DNA of 64,000 bases from Citrobacter amalonaticus (GTDB lineage: Bacteria; Pseudomonadota; Gammaproteobacteria; Enterobacterales; Enterobacteriaceae): positions 4,278,001-4,342,000 of the forward strand of contig JARDVN010000001.1 of assembly GCA_028994555.1 (NCBI GenBank), read 5' to 3'. The number at the start of each line of letters is the position of its first letter. The stretch's first letter is position 1. Shown here piece by piece: positions 52,814 through 63,940 of the stretch. Position numbers and translations under genes: made by a program. Below the pieces are notes generated by a model. The model searched no databases and was not told the DNA's origin. It was given only the letters and a program-made list of their open reading frames with translations.

Positions 52814-54032
52814 ATGTCCCCCATTGAGAAATCCAGCAAATTAGATAATGTCTGTTATGACATTCGCGGTCCGGTTCTGAAAGAAGCGAAACGCCTTGAA
52901 GAAGAAGGCAATAAAGTTCTGAAGCTGAATATTGGTAACCCCGCCCCCTTTGGCTTTGACGCCCCCCGATGAAATTCTGGTAGACGTCATCCGCAATCTG
53001 CCTACTGCGCAGGGTTATTCCGATTCGAAAGGCCTTTATTCCGCACGTAAAGCCATCATGCAACATTACCAGGCGCGTGGCATGCGTGATGTCACCGTCG
53101 AAGATATCTACATCGGTAATGGCGTTTCGGAGTTGATTGTGCAGGCGATGCAGGCATTGCTGAACAGCGGGGACGAAATGCTGGTGCCTGCACCGGATTA
53201 TCCGCTCTGGACGGCGGCCGTCGCGCTCTCCGGCGGTAATGCAGTGCATTATCTGTGTGATGAATCGTCCGACTGGTTCCCGGACCTTGATGATATCCGC
53301 GCCAAAATCACGCCGCGCACCCGCGGGATCGTCATCATTAACCCGAACAACCCGACCGGTGCCGTCTATTCCAAAGAACTGCTGATGGAGATCGTCGAGA
53401 TCGCGCGGCAGAATGACCTCATCATCTTTGCCGATGAGATCTACGATAAGATTCTTTATGACGACGCCGAGCACCATTCCATCGCCGCGATGGCACCGGA
53501 TCTCCTGACTGTGACCTTTAACGGCCTGTCTAAAACCTATCGTGTAGCCGGATTCCGTCAGGGCTGGATGGTGCTCAACGGGCCGAAAAAGCATGCAAAA
53601 GGTTATATCGAAGGGCTGGAGATGCTGGCATCAATGCGTCTTTGCGCCAACGTCCCAGCACAGCATGCTATTCAGACGGCGCTGGGCGGTTACCAGAGTA
53701 TCAGTGAATTCATTATGCCCGGCGGTCGTCTCTATGAGCAGCGCAACCGCGCCTGGGAATTGATCAACGATATTCCGGGCGTCTCCTGCGTGAAACCGCG
53801 CGGTGCGCTGTATATGTTCCCAAAAATTGACGCGAAACGCTTCAACATTCATGACGATCAGAAAATGGTGCTCGATTTTCTGTTACAGGAAAAGGTCCTG
53901 CTGGTTCAGGGGACGGCCTTTAACTGGCCGTGGCCGGATCACGTACGCATCGTGACCCTGCCACGCATCGATGACATCGAAATGTCGCTGAGCAAATTTG
54001 CGCGTTTCCTGTCGGGCTATCACCAGCTTTAA
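52814..54032 (+). CDS. alaA: Glutamate-pyruvate aminotransferase AlaA (apparent frameshift)
   Basis: Class I PLP aminotransferase that makes most alanine from pyruvate and glutamate. The start is MSPIEKSSKLDNVCYD. PLP-site motifs are NPNNPTGAVY, FADEIYDKILYD and TFNGLSKTYRVAGFRQGW with the Schiff-base Lys near residue 240. The frame breaks near residue 50: the C6 run 52962-52967 should be C5, restoring FGFDAPDEILVDVIRN. Repaired length is 405. A C5 run just before it (GCCCCCTTT) is read correctly. Confidence 0.95.
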
Positions 54033-54041
54033 CCCAAAATG

Positions 54042-54082
54042 CGTTGCAGGACAAAAACACCTATGGGTTTTGTCCTGCAACG
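54042..54082. repeat. 15-bp perfect hairpin between alaA and yfbR
   Basis: CGTTGCAGGACAAAA and TTTTGTCCTGCAACG form a perfect 15-bp stem with an 11-base loop, nine bases after the alaA stop. No T-tract follows on the plus strand, so it is not a standard terminator; it may stabilise the alaA mRNA 3' end or block readthrough into yfbR. Confidence 0.65.
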
Positions 54083-54161
54083 TGAAGTATGACGAGTATT
54101 TGCATCCGGCAGCCTTCTCTGCGCACAATGACCTCCAGGTTGTCATCATGAAAAGGTCACT

Positions 54162-54761
54162 ATGAAGCAGAGCCATTTTTTTGCCCACCTCTCCCGCCTC
54201 AAACTCATTAACCGCTGGCCTTTAATGCGCAATGTGCGCACAGAAAACGTCTCTGAGCACAGTCTTCAGGTCGCGATGGTGGCCCACGCGCTTGCCGCGA
54301 TCAAAAACCGCAAGTTTGCCGGTCAGGTGAATGCCGAGCGTATTGCACTGCTGGCGATGTATCACGATGCGTCAGAAGTGCTCACCGGTGATCTGCCCAC
54401 GCCGGTGAAATATTTCAATTCACAAATCGCCCAGGAATATAAAGCTATTGAGAAAATCGCTCAGCAGAAACTGGTGGATATGGTGCCCGATGAGCTGCGG
54501 GATATTTTTGCGCCGCTGATTGATGAACACGCCTATAGCGAGGAAGAGAAATCAATCGTGAAACAAGCCGATGCGCTGTGCGCGTATCTGAAATGTCTGG
54601 AAGAGTTGTCGGCAGGGAATAACGAATTTCTGCTGGCAAAGGCGCGACTGGAGAAAACGCTGGCGTCGCGCCGGAGCCCGGAGATGGATTACTTTATGGA
54701 CGTCTTCGTCCCCAGTTTCCATTTATCTCTGGATGAGATCAGCCAGGATTCGCCGCTTTAA
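54162..54761 (+). CDS. yfbR: 5'-Deoxynucleotidase YfbR
   Basis: HD-domain phosphohydrolase of 199 residues that dephosphorylates deoxyribonucleoside 5'-monophosphates, with a role in dUMP supply. Metal ligands appear as [14 protein letters not shown] (first His), [20 protein letters not shown] (HD pair) and a later Asp in [11 protein letters not shown]. Intact. Confidence 0.95.
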   Translation: MKQSHFFAHLSRLKLINRWPLMRNVRTENVSEHSLQVAMVAHALAAIKNRKFAGQVNAERIALLAMYHDASEVLTGDLPTPVKYFNSQIAQEYKAIEKIAQQKLVDMVPDELRDIFAPLIDEHAYSEEEKSIVKQADALCAYLKCLEELSAGNNEFLLAKARLEKTLASRRSPEMDYFMDVFVPSFHLSLDEISQDSPL

Positions 54762-54762
54762 T

Positions 54763-54801
54763 CGATTTGCCGGATGGACGTCAACGCCATCCGGCAAATC
54801 G
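54763..54801. repeat. REP element between yfbR and yfbS
   Basis: CGATTTGCCGGATGG pairs with CCATCCGGCAAATCG around a nine-base loop, a typical REP palindrome (GCCGGATG core) between convergent genes. It ends four bases before the yfbS stop. Confidence 0.8.
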
Positions 54802-54804
54802 GCA

Positions 54805-56637
54805 TTAAAACGGGAACAACATCGGGATCATCACCACGCAGACCGCCATGACAATAATTGTGAACGGGACGCCAAGCTTGATAAAATCGCTAAAGCTGTA
54901 ATTCCCCGGCCCTAATACCAGCGTATTAACCGGCGATGAAACCGGCGTCATAAAGGCTGCCGAGGCCGCCATCGCGATGACCATCGCAAACGGATAAGGA
55001 GAAACCCCCATCGACTTCGCTGCCGCCAGCGCAATCGGTGCCATTAACACTGCCGTCGCGGTATTCGAGATAAACAGACCAATGGTCGCGCACAGCGCAA
55101 ACAGACAGCCCAGCATCATATACGGACCATAGCCGCCGCCCACGTCCATCAATCCTTTCACGACCAGATCCACACCACCGGTTTTTTGCAGCGCCAGCGC
55201 AAAAGGCATCATGCCGACGATCAAAATGATGCTGGGCCAGTGGATCGCTTTGTAAGCACTTTCGGCGTCAATGCAGCGAAATTTCCCCATCAGCAAACAG
55301 GCAATAATCGCGGCGACAGGATTAGGAATTTCGTCAGTCAGCATCAGCGCGACCATTAGCACCAGACAGAAAATCGCGTGTGGGGCCTGGCTGTGCGCCG
55401 GGGAAGCCTCGCTCACCTCTTCCGGCAGGTTCAGCGCGACAAAATCTCTCCCCTGCTTCGCCAGCATACCGATCAACTTCCAGTTACCGACGACCAGGAT
55501 AATATCCCCCATCAGCAACGGTTCATCGGCAAGTGAGCCTTCGATCGCCACGCCGTCGCGTTTCAGGCCGACCACGTTCAGTCCGTAACGGGTACGAAAA
55601 CCAATTTCCCGCACCGACTTGCCAATCAACTCTGATTCGGGGATCAGCGAGATTTCCGCCATTCCCACATCCAGCGCCTGGTCAGAGAAATACTCCCCAC
55701 GCAGCACCATCGGTTCCAGCAACTGCTCGCTACAAAATTCACGGAGATCGACATCGGCGGCGGACATGTCAATCAGCAAGACGTCACGGGCGCGAAACTC
55801 AGACACCCCGTTTACGTTCACAATCACCCGCCGAAAACGCCGCCAGCGTTCGACGCCGATCACGTTGGCGCCATAGCGCTCACGCAGTTTGAGATCGTCG
55901 AGGCGCTGACCGATCATCGGCGAACCCGGACGAATCGCCAGTCGACGCGCCCGCCCGGTCAGGCGATACTCTTTGATCAGATCGCGAAAGGTGCGACGTT
56001 TCCAGCTATCTCGCTGCTGTTGCGGATCGTCGCCTTTAAGCATAAAACGCATAAACAACATATAGATAATGCCCAGCACCAGCACGACGAGGCCGATAGG
56101 CGTCACGCTAAAGAAGCTGAAACCGGCATAGCCTTCACGCAGCAATTCACTGTTGACGACCAGGTTTGGCGGGGTGGCCACCAGCGTCATCATACCGCTG
56201 ATAAGCCCGGCGAAACTCAGCGGCATCATCAGGCGCGACGGTGACGTTTGCATACGCATCGAGACGCTGAGTACCACGGGGATAAAGATAGCGACGACAC
56301 CGGTTGAACTCATAAACGCGCCCAGTCCGGCAACCGTCAACATCAGCAGGACCAGCATTTTGATTTCGCTACTGCCCGCCATTTTCACAAGCCAGGTGCC
56401 CATGACGGTCGCCACACCGGTTCGGACCAGCCCGTCGCCGATAATAAACAGCGCGGCAATCAACACCACGTTAGGGTCGCTGAAGCCCGAGAAGGCTTCG
56501 GTAATGCTCAATGTTCCGCTCAGAACAAAAGCAACGATGACCAACAGAGCTACCGCGTCCATACGCACTCTGCCTGTCGCAAACAAAATCACCGCAATCG
56601 CTAACAGCGAGAGAACCCAGATCAATTCACCGTTCAC
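54805..56637 (-). CDS. yfbS: YfbS, SLC13/NhaD-type transporter with TrkA-C (RCK_C) domains
   Basis: Inner-membrane transporter of 610 residues: an N-terminal CitMHS/ArsB-like helix bundle (about 1-185), two cytoplasmic RCK_C/TrkA-C domains (about 205-400, for example [27 protein letters not shown] divided by a turn), and a second helix bundle (about 420-610). Such proteins take up anions such as sulfate or dicarboxylates; the true substrate is unknown. The repeated motif [11 protein letters not shown] / [11 protein letters not shown] marks the two helix-hairpin halves. Intact. Confidence 0.9.
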   Translation of the reverse strand: MNGELIWVLSLLAIAVILFATGRVRMDAVALLVIVAFVLSGTLSITEAFSGFSDPNVVLIAALFIIGDGLVRTGVATVMGTWLVKMAGSSEIKMLVLLMLTVAGLGAFMSSTGVVAIFIPVVLSVSMRMQTSPSRLMMPLSFAGLISGMMTLVATPPNLVVNSELLREGYAGFSFFSVTPIGLVVLVLGIIYMLFMRFMLKGDDPQQQRDSWKRRTFRDLIKEYRLTGRARRLAIRPGSPMIGQRLDDLKLRERYGANVIGVERWRRFRRVIVNVNGVSEFRARDVLLIDMSAADVDLREFCSEQLLEPMVLRGEYFSDQALDVGMAEISLIPESELIGKSVREIGFRTRYGLNVVGLKRDGVAIEGSLADEPLLMGDIILVVGNWKLIGMLAKQGRDFVALNLPEEVSEASPAHSQAPHAIFCLVLMVALMLTDEIPNPVAAIIACLLMGKFRCIDAESAYKAIHWPSIILIVGMMPFALALQKTGGVDLVVKGLMDVGGGYGPYMMLGCLFALCATIGLFISNTATAVLMAPIALAAAKSMGVSPYPFAMVIAMAASAAFMTPVSSPVNTLVLGPGNYSFSDFIKLGVPFTIIVMAVCVVMIPMLFPF

Positions 56638-56679
56638 AACCTATCCTTGTCAGATGAGAAGATGGAATGATTCTGCCAT

Positions 56680-56705
56680 AAAAAAAGCCCCGACTTGCCG
56701 GGGCT
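56680..56705 (-). terminator. Rho-independent terminator after yfbT
   Basis: On the minus strand AGCCCCG pairs with CGGGGCT around a six-base loop, followed by seven T. It lies nine bases after the yfbT stop. Confidence 0.85.
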
Positions 56706-56714
56706 AAATCATGT

Positions 56715-57374
56715 TCAGGTATTTCTTAATACGACCACATCACCGTTCGGTTGTTTGGTCACCGTAAGTTGCTCCAGACTGGTCAGGGCGAAATCGACCT
56801 CATCCAGACGCGGCGTCTCCGCCGGAGCATTCACCGCAATGACATGGCAGCCAGCGGCCAGTCCCGAGAGCACGCCCGCAGGAGCATCTTCCACTACTAC
56901 ACATTCTTGCGGCGCTAAGCCCAGCAGCTGCGCGCCGAGCAGATAAGCATCCGGCTCCGGCTTGCCGCGTTTAACCCGCTCAGCGGTAACAAACACCTCC
57001 GGAGCGGGTAAACCGGCCACCTGATGACGTGCGCGTGCGACCGGCATTGACCCGGAGGTCACTATCGCCCACGGGATCCCGGTCTTGTTCAGATGGTTGA
57101 GCAGTGCCACCGCACCGGGCAGCGCAGTGATGCCCGCCGTTTCTGTCGCTTCAATTTGTTCCAGACGCGTAAATTCAGCAACGATCTCCGCCTCAGGCTT
57201 GCCCGCTATAAAATGACGTAAAGAGGTGATCGCCTGCTTACCATGAACAAAACTTAATACTTCGTCATGCGTCAACCCAAACCGATCGGCCCAGTCGCAC
57301 CATGCACGTTCTACTGCGGGTAAAGAGTCAACCAGCGTTCCATCCAGGTCAAACAGAAAGCCTTTGCACCGCAC
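56715..57374 (-). CDS. hxpA: HAD-superfamily sugar phosphatase YfbT (HxpA)
   Basis: HAD phosphatase active on hexitol and sugar phosphates in E. coli. Motifs I-IV are clear: FDLDGTLVDS, VTSGSMP, KRGKPEPDAY and VVEDAPAGV. I prefer the GTG start at 57374 (read as MRCKGFLFDLDG, 219 residues), which matches the E. coli N-terminus; an ATG at 57392 adds six residues and would overlap yfbU by eight bases. Likely cotranscribed with yfbU. Confidence 0.92.
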   Translation of the reverse strand: MRCKGFLFDLDGTLVDSLPAVERAWCDWADRFGLTHDEVLSFVHGKQAITSLRHFIAGKPEAEIVAEFTRLEQIEATETAGITALPGAVALLNHLNKTGIPWAIVTSGSMPVARARHQVAGLPAPEVFVTAERVKRGKPEPDAYLLGAQLLGLAPQECVVVEDAPAGVLSGLAAGCHVIAVNAPAETPRLDEVDFALTSLEQLTVTKQPNGDVVVLRNT

Positions 57375-57384
57375 ATTCACCCCC

Positions 57385-57957
<573 letters not shown>

Positions 57958-57961
57958 TCAA

Positions 57962-58419
57962 TTACAAATCATCAAGAAAAGTTTTATCGAGTTGTTTGAA
58001 GGCACGCTTAAGCGTGTCAGCAAGCGCCTGGTAATCCGGCTTCCCTTCAACCGGGGAGAGCGCTTGCCCGGCTTCCTGTAATTTGCCTCTGACTTCATAG
58101 AACCAGTTCAGGATAGAAGGCGGCAGCGGCGTGACGGAACGTTTCCCTAACCACCACAGCCCCTGCATCGGCAGGCTGAGCGCGAACAACGCGGTGGCGA
58201 CGGCAGGCCCTAACTGGCCGCCCAGCGCTATCTGCCAGCACAGGGTAAAGATAGCGATCGGTGGCATAAAGCGGATCGCGTAACGTGTCATCCGAATCAC
58301 GCGGTTCTCAACAAAGACGGGTGCAAGGCGCTTTTCCATTGGCCACGTCTTTGAGTAATGTTGCCCCCCGACGAAAAAGGCTAAAAAAAATTTACGGAGC
58401 GATGATCCGGCGTCGACAT
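57962..58419 (-). CDS. yfbV: Inner-membrane protein YfbV (MacP-associated Ter-domain factor), two apparent frameshifts
   Basis: Small inner-membrane protein of the UPF0208 family; in E. coli it insulates the Ter macrodomain together with MatP. Two membrane helices are seen (about 46-65 and 70-92). The true start is ATG 58419 ([15 protein letters not shown]). Two breaks lie close together: A8 at 58383-58390 (expected seven, residue 11) and C6 at 58364-58369 (expected five, residue 17). Repairing both restores [21 protein letters not shown] and exactly 151 residues. Read literally, only a 125-residue piece from an inner ATG remains. Confidence 0.92.
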
Positions 58420-58757
58420 GGCTTACCTCAACTTCACATATAAAAATTCAAATATTTGTGCAAAACAACAACTATGCGGGACAACGTTCAAAACATTTTG
58501 TCATTGATACCCACTATCGGGTATCCTGTAGCGGCCTGTAAAAGGCCTGTAGTCCAAAATCATTGAGTCGTCAAATTTACATATAGTATGCCATTGGCTG
58601 AAAAATACGCAAAATGGCATAGACTCAAAGGTATTTCTTCCATCATGTCAAAAAAAGACAACAGGCATGATGTTAATCATAAATGTCAGCGTCACACTGC
58701 GCTACGCTTTATGGCTCCCTGACGTTTTTTAGCCACGTATCAATAATAGGTACTTCC
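58420..58757. promoter_or_regulatory. ackA upstream control region
   Basis: 338 bases between divergent yfbV and ackA with no gene. It holds a short hairpin, GATACCC-ACTATC-GGGTATC (58506-58525), and the repeated words GCCTGTAAAAGGCCTGTAG just after it (58533-58552). The ackA promoter(s) must lie here, but I cannot place -35/-10 boxes with confidence. Confidence 0.4.
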
Positions 58758-59960
58758 ATGTCGAGTAAGTTAGTACTGGTTCTGAACTGCGGTAGCTCCT
58801 CACTGAAATTTGCAATCATCGATGCAGTTAATGGTGAAGAGTACCTTTCTGGTTTAGCCGAATGTTTCCATCTCCCTGAAGCACGTATCAAATGGAAAAT
58901 GGACGGCGGTAAACAAGAAGCGGCTTTAGGTGCAGGCGCCGCTCACAGTGAAGCGCTGAACTTTATCGTTAATACTATTCTGGCACAAAAACCAGAACTG
59001 TCTGCGCAGTTGACTGCAATCGGTCACCGTATCGTACACGGCGGCGAGAAGTATACCAGCTCCGTGGTTATCGATGACTCTGTTATTCAGGGCATCAAAG
59101 ATTCTGCCTCTTTCGCACCGCTGCACAACCCGGCACACCTGATCGGGATCGCAGAAGCGCTGAAATCCTTCCCGCAGTTGAAAGACAAAAACGTGGCTGT
59201 GTTCGACACCGCGTTCCACCAGACTATGCCGGAAGAGTCTTACCTCTATGCCCTGCCGTACAGCCTGTACAAAGAACACGGTGTTCGTCGTTATGGCGCG
59301 CACGGGACCAGCCACTTCTTCGTGACGCAGGAAGCGGCAAAAATGCTGAACAAACCGGTAGAAGAGCTGAACATCATCACTTGCCACCTGGGCAACGGGG
59401 GTTCTGTTTCTGCTATCCGTAACGGTAAATGTGTTGATACCTCTATGGGTCTGACCCCGCTGGAAGGTCTGGTGATGGGTACCCGTTCTGGTGACATCGA
59501 CCCGGCGATCATTTTCCATCTGCACGACACGCTGGGCATGAGCGTTGATCAGATCAACAAAATGCTGACCAAAGAATCCGGCCTGCTGGGTCTGACTGAA
59601 GTCACCAGCGACTGCCGTTATGTTGAAGACAACTACGCCACCAAAGAAGACGCTAAACGTGCAATGGATGTCTACTGCCACCGTCTGGCGAAGTACATCG
59701 GTTCCTACACAGCGCTGATGGATGGTCGTCTGGACGCGGTTGTCTTCACCGGCGGTATCGGTGAGAACGCGGCCATGGTTCGCGAGCTGTCCCTGGGTAA
59801 ACTGGGCGTACTGGGCTTTGAAGTTGATCACGAACGTAACCTGGCGGCGCGTTTCGGCAAATCCGGTTTCATCAACAAGGAAGGTACCCGTCCTGCGGTG
59901 GTGATCCCAACCAACGAAGAACTGGTTATCGCACAAGACGCGAGCCGTCTGACTGCCTGA
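58758..59960 (+). CDS. ackA: Acetate kinase AckA
   Basis: Cytoplasmic kinase that interconverts acetyl phosphate + ADP and acetate + ATP. Length is 400 residues from the ATG giving [18 protein letters not shown] (family signature 1); further motifs are [12 protein letters not shown], the catalytic-Asp region [25 protein letters not shown] and [11 protein letters not shown]5 run near 59400 is read correctly in frame. Forms the ackA-pta operon with a hairpin between the genes. Confidence 0.98.
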   Translation: MSSKLVLVLNCGSSSLKFAIIDAVNGEEYLSGLAECFHLPEARIKWKMDGGKQEAALGAGAAHSEALNFIVNTILAQKPELSAQLTAIGHRIVHGGEKYTSSVVIDDSVIQGIKDSASFAPLHNPAHLIGIAEALKSFPQLKDKNVAVFDTAFHQTMPEESYLYALPYSLYKEHGVRRYGAHGTSHFFVTQEAAKMLNKPVEELNIITCHLGNGGSVSAIRNGKCVDTSMGLTPLEGLVMGTRSGDIDPAIIFHLHDTLGMSVDQINKMLTKESGLLGLTEVTSDCRYVEDNYATKEDAKRAMDVYCHRLAKYIGSYTALMDGRLDAVVFTGGIGENAAMVRELSLGKLGVLGFEVDHERNLAARFGKSGFINKEGTRPAVVIPTNEELVIAQDASRLTA

Positions 59961-59965
59961 TATCA

Positions 59966-59994
59966 CACCGCCAGCTACGCTGGCGGTGCTGTTT
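59966..59994 (+). terminator. Attenuator-like hairpin between ackA and pta
   Basis: CACCGCCAGC-TAC-GCTGGCGGTG is a perfect 10-bp stem followed by CTGTTTT. A second hairpin, CCGCCC-AA-CGGGCGG-like, follows at about 60000-60016. It may reduce readthrough into pta or protect the ackA mRNA. Confidence 0.55.
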
Positions 59995-60034
59995 TGTAAC
60001 CCGCCCAACGGGCGGTAACGAAAGAGGATAAACC

Positions 60035-62176
60035 GTGTCCCGTATTATTATGCTGATCCCTACCGGAACCAGCGTCGGCCTGACCAGCGTCAGCCTCGGC
60101 GTCATCCGCGCTATGGAACGCAAAGGCGTTCGTCTGAGTGTCTTTAAACCCATCGCCCAGCCGCGCGCTGGTGGCGATGCGCCAGACCAGACCACTGCTA
60201 TCGTGCGAGCCAACTCTTCTGTCACTGCGGCTGAACCGCTGAAGATGAGCCACGTTGAATCTCTGCTCTCCAGCAATCAGAAAGATGTGCTGATGGAAGA
60301 GATTATCGCGAACTACCACGCGAACACCAAAGACGCTGAAGTGGTGCTGGTTGAAGGCCTGGTCCCAACCCGTAAACACCAGTTCGCGCAGTCTCTGAAC
60401 TACGAAATCGCGAAAACGCTGAATGCGGAAATCGTCTTCGTGATGTCTCAGGGCACCGATACGCCGGAACAACTGAACGAGCGTATTGAACTGACTCGCA
60501 GCAGCTTCGGCGGCGCGAAAAATACCAACATCACCGGCGTTATCGTGAACAAACTGAACGCTCCGGTTGATGATCAAGGCCGTACTCGCCCGGATCTGTC
60601 TGAAATTTTCGACGACTCTTCCAAAGCACAGATCGTAAAAGTCGACCCGGCTCAGCTTAGCGCCAGCAGCCCGCTGCCGGTTCTGGGCGCGGTGCCGTGG
60701 AGCTTTGATCTGATCGCGACCCGTGCTATCGACATGGCGCGTCACCTGAACGCCACTATCGTCAACGAAGGCGATATCAACACCCGCCGCGTGAAGTCCG
60801 TGACCTTCTGCGCACGTAGCATTCCGCACATGCTGGAACATTTCCGCGCCGGTTCCCTGCTGGTGACCTCCGCTGACCGTCCGGACGTGCTGGTTGCCGC
60901 CTGCCTGGCCGCGATGAACGGCGTAGAAATCGGCGCCCTGCTGCTGACCGGCGGCTATGAAATGGACGCGCGCATCTCTAAACTGTGCGAACGTGCTTTC
61001 GCAACCGGCCTGCCGGTGTTCATGGTGAATACCAACACCTGGCAGACCTCTCTGAGCCTGCAGAGCTTCAACCTGGAAGTACCGGTTGACGATCACGAGC
61101 GTATCGAGAAAGTTCAGGAATACGTGGCAAACTATATCAATGCTGACTGGATCGAGTCTCTGACCGCCACCTCTGAGCGCAGCCGTCGTCTGTCTCCTCC
61201 GGCATTCCGCTACCAGCTGACCGAGCTGGCGCGTAAAGCGGGCAAACGCGTTGTTCTGCCAGAAGGCGACGAACCGCGTACCGTTAAAGCGGCGGCTATC
61301 TGTGCAGAGCGTGGCATCGCGACCTGCGTGCTGCTGGGTAACCCGGACGAGATCACCCGCGTTGCGGCATCTCAGGGAGTTGAGCTGGGCGCTGGCATCG
61401 AAATCGTTGATCCGGAAGTGGTTCGCGAAAGCTACGTTGCCCGTCTGGTTGAACTGCGTAAGAGCAAAGGCATGACCGAAACCGTTGCCCGCGAACAGCT
61501 GGAAGACAACGTGGTTCTCGGTACGCTGATGCTGGAACAAGACGAAGTTGACGGTCTGGTGTCCGGTGCGGTTCACACCACCGCCAATACCATTCGTCCG
61601 CCGCTGCAGCTTATCAAAACTGCGCCAGGCAGTTCACTGGTGTCCTCCGTCTTCTTCATGCTGCTGCCGGAACAGGTTTACGTTTACGGCGACTGCGCGA
61701 TTAACCCGGATCCGACAGCAGAACAGCTGGCTGAGATTGCTATCCAGTCTGCCGATTCGGCAATCGCCTTCGGTATCGAACCGCGCGTGGCGATGCTCTC
61801 TTACTCCACCGGCACCTCTGGTGCAGGTAGCGACGTAGAGAAAGTGCGTGAAGCAACCCGTTTGGCGCAGGAAAAACGTCCTGACCTGATGATCGACGGT
61901 CCGCTGCAGTACGATGCTGCCGTGATGGCTGACGTGGCAAAATCCAAAGCGCCGAACTCTCCGGTTGCGGGTCGCGCTACCGTGTTCATCTTCCCGGATC
62001 TGAACACCGGTAACACCACCTACAAAGCGGTACAGCGTTCTGCCGACCTGATCTCCATCGGGCCGATGCTGCAGGGTATGCGCAAGCCGGTGAACGACCT
62101 GTCCCGTGGCGCGCTGGTTGACGATATCGTCTACACCATCGCTCTGACCGCGATTCAGTCTTCACAGCAGCAGTAA
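60035..62176 (+). CDS. pta: Phosphate acetyltransferase Pta
   Basis: Interconverts acetyl-CoA + phosphate and acetyl phosphate + CoA. The 713-residue protein has the long enteric form: an N-terminal P-loop-like AAA_26 domain (about 1-220, [17 protein letters not shown]), a DRTGG middle domain (about 225-340) and the C-terminal PTA_PTB catalytic domain (about 390-713, [50 protein letters not shown]). The start is GTG 60035, read as MSRIIMLIP, behind GAAAGAGGATAAACC. Intact. Confidence 0.98.
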   Translation: MSRIIMLIPTGTSVGLTSVSLGVIRAMERKGVRLSVFKPIAQPRAGGDAPDQTTAIVRANSSVTAAEPLKMSHVESLLSSNQKDVLMEEIIANYHANTKDAEVVLVEGLVPTRKHQFAQSLNYEIAKTLNAEIVFVMSQGTDTPEQLNERIELTRSSFGGAKNTNITGVIVNKLNAPVDDQGRTRPDLSEIFDDSSKAQIVKVDPAQLSASSPLPVLGAVPWSFDLIATRAIDMARHLNATIVNEGDINTRRVKSVTFCARSIPHMLEHFRAGSLLVTSADRPDVLVAACLAAMNGVEIGALLLTGGYEMDARISKLCERAFATGLPVFMVNTNTWQTSLSLQSFNLEVPVDDHERIEKVQEYVANYINADWIESLTATSERSRRLSPPAFRYQLTELARKAGKRVVLPEGDEPRTVKAAAICAERGIATCVLLGNPDEITRVAASQGVELGAGIEIVDPEVVRESYVARLVELRKSKGMTETVAREQLEDNVVLGTLMLEQDEVDGLVSGAVHTTANTIRPPLQLIKTAPGSSLVSSVFFMLLPEQVYVYGDCAINPDPTAEQLAEIAIQSADSAIAFGIEPRVAMLSYSTGTSGAGSDVEKVREATRLAQEKRPDLMIDGPLQYDAAVMADVAKSKAPNSPVAGRATVFIFPDLNTGNTTYKAVQRSADLISIGPMLQGMRKPVNDLSRGALVDDIVYTIALTAIQSSQQQ

Positions 62177-62209
62177 AGTCTCTTCACTGGGCCCGGACGG
62201 GCCTGGTTT

Positions 62210-62244
62210 AAAGCCGGAAATCCCAATGATTTCCGGCTTTTTTT
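62210..62244 (+). terminator. Rho-independent terminator of ackA-pta
   Basis: AAAGCCGGAAAT pairs with ATTTCCGGCTTT around a seven-base loop and runs into further T residues, 34 bases after the pta stop. Confidence 0.9.
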
Positions 62245-62363
62245 ATTGCCTCTATTCAGTAATGCAGGATCGGTTTTATTTGCTTAACTGCGCTGCATCA
62301 ATGAATAACCATTCGCCTGTTTGCATACTTAGCCTCTTTGCTTTGCAACAGGGATAGTCCTTC

Positions 62364-63885
62364 ATGTCTGCAGTAACCGAAACACAGCCAGCCAAAAAAT
62401 GGGCCATGCCCGATACGCTGGTGATTATTTTCTTTGTCGCTATTTTAACCAGCTTTGCGACCTGGGTCGTCCCCGTCGGGATGTTCGACAGCCAGGAAGT
62501 GCAGTACCAGGTGGATGGTCAGACAAAAACCCGTAAAGTGGTCGACCCTCACTCTTTTCGCATTCTCACCAATGACGCGGGTGAAGCGCAGTATCATCCG
62601 GTTAAATTCTTCACTACCGGCGATGAAAGTCCGGGCCTGATGAACTTCCCGTTTGAAGGACTGACCTCCGGTTCTAAATTTGGTACCGCCGTCGGTATCA
62701 TCATGTTTATGCTGGTGATTGGCGGCGCGTTTGGCATCGTTATGCGTACGGGAACCATTGATAACGGCATCCTGGCGCTGATCCGGCATACCAAAGGCAA
62801 CGAGGTTCTGTTCATCCCGGTGCTGTTTATTCTCTTCTCGCTGGGCGGTGCGGTCTTCGGGATGGGAGAAGAGGCGGTCGCCTTTGCCATTATCATCGCG
62901 CCGCTGATGGTGCGACTGGGTTATGACAGCATTACCACTGTCCTTGTCACCTACATTGCAACGCAAATTGGCTTTGCCAGTTCGTGGATGAACCCTTTTT
63001 TGCGTGGTGGTGGCGCAGGGCATTGCTGGCGTACCGGTTCTTTCCGGGTCCGGCCTGCGTATTGTGGTATGGGTTATTTCTACCCTGATTGGGCTGACCT
63101 TCACTCTGGCTTATGCCTCGCGGGTGAAAAAGAATCCGCTGTTATCCCGCGTGCATGAATCGGATCGTTTTTTTCGTGAACAACAGGATGAGGTCGTCGA
63201 ACGTCGCTTTACGATCGGCGACTGGCTGGTGCTGCTGGTTCTGACCGGCGTGATGATCTGGGTGGTCTGGGGCGTTATCGTCAACGCGTGGTTCATTCCT
63301 GAAATAGCCAGCCAGTTCTTCACCATGGGCCTGGTGATTGGCATTATTGGCGTGGTTTTCCGGCTGAACGGCATGACGGTCAATATTATGGCGTCTTCGT
63401 TCACTGAAGGCGCACGCATGATGATTGCCCCCGCCCTGCTGGTAGGGTTTGCCAAAGGGATATTATTGCTGGTCGGTAACGGTGAAGCGGGTGATGCTAG
63501 TGTGCTGAATACACTGCTGCACAGCATTGCCAACGGCATCAGCGGTCTGGACAATGCCGTTGCTGCATGGTTTATGCTGCTTTTCCAGGCCGTGTTTAAC
63601 TTCTTTGTCACCTCCGGCTCAGGCCAGGCGGCACTGACCATGCCGCTGCTGGCACCGCTTGGCGATCTGGTCGGCGTTAACCGTCAGGTGACCGTGCTGG
63701 CCTTCCAGTTTGGCGATGGCTTCAGCCATATCATCTACCCAACCTCCGCGTCCTTAATGGCGACGTTAGGCGTCTGTCGGGTCGATTTCCGTAACTGGCT
63801 GAAAGTGGGCGCGACGCTGCTGGGTCTGCTGTTCATTATGTCCAGCGTGGTGGTGATTGGCGCACAAATAATGGGTTATCACTAA
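62364..63885 (+). CDS. yfcC: YfcC family basic amino acid/C4-dicarboxylate-type permease (apparent frameshift)
   Basis: Inner-membrane transporter of the YfcC/ArcD-like family with about twelve helices; the substrate is unproven. A large periplasmic loop (about 45-95) follows helix 1, and the family motif FSLGGAVFGMGEEAVAFAI is near residue 155, with NFFVTSGSGQAALTMPLLAP in the second half. The frame breaks near residue 211: the T6 run 62996-63001 should be T5, restoring WMNPFCVVVAQGIAGVPV. Repaired length is 506, the E. coli value. Confidence 0.93.
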
Positions 63886-63890
63886 AAACC

Positions 63891-63918
63891 AAAAGGAGCC
63901 GCTTGCGGCTCCTTTTTT
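63891..63918 (+). terminator. Rho-independent terminator of yfcC
   Basis: AAAAGGAGCCGC pairs with GCGGCTCCTTTT, followed by more T. It lies between convergent yfcC and yfcD and probably serves both. Confidence 0.9.
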
Positions 63919-63940
63919 ACTGTTGAGTTCAGAAAGAACG

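Noticed and set aside
58533..58621. FNR site upstream of ackA (TTGA-GTCG-TCAA near 58563)
   Set aside because: The half-sites are separated by four bases; FNR needs six between TTGA and TCAA.
59975..61576. A 533-codon frame antisense to pta
   Set aside because: Shadow ORF in a GC-rich strongly expressed gene; low-complexity and His/Arg-rich, with no domain signature.
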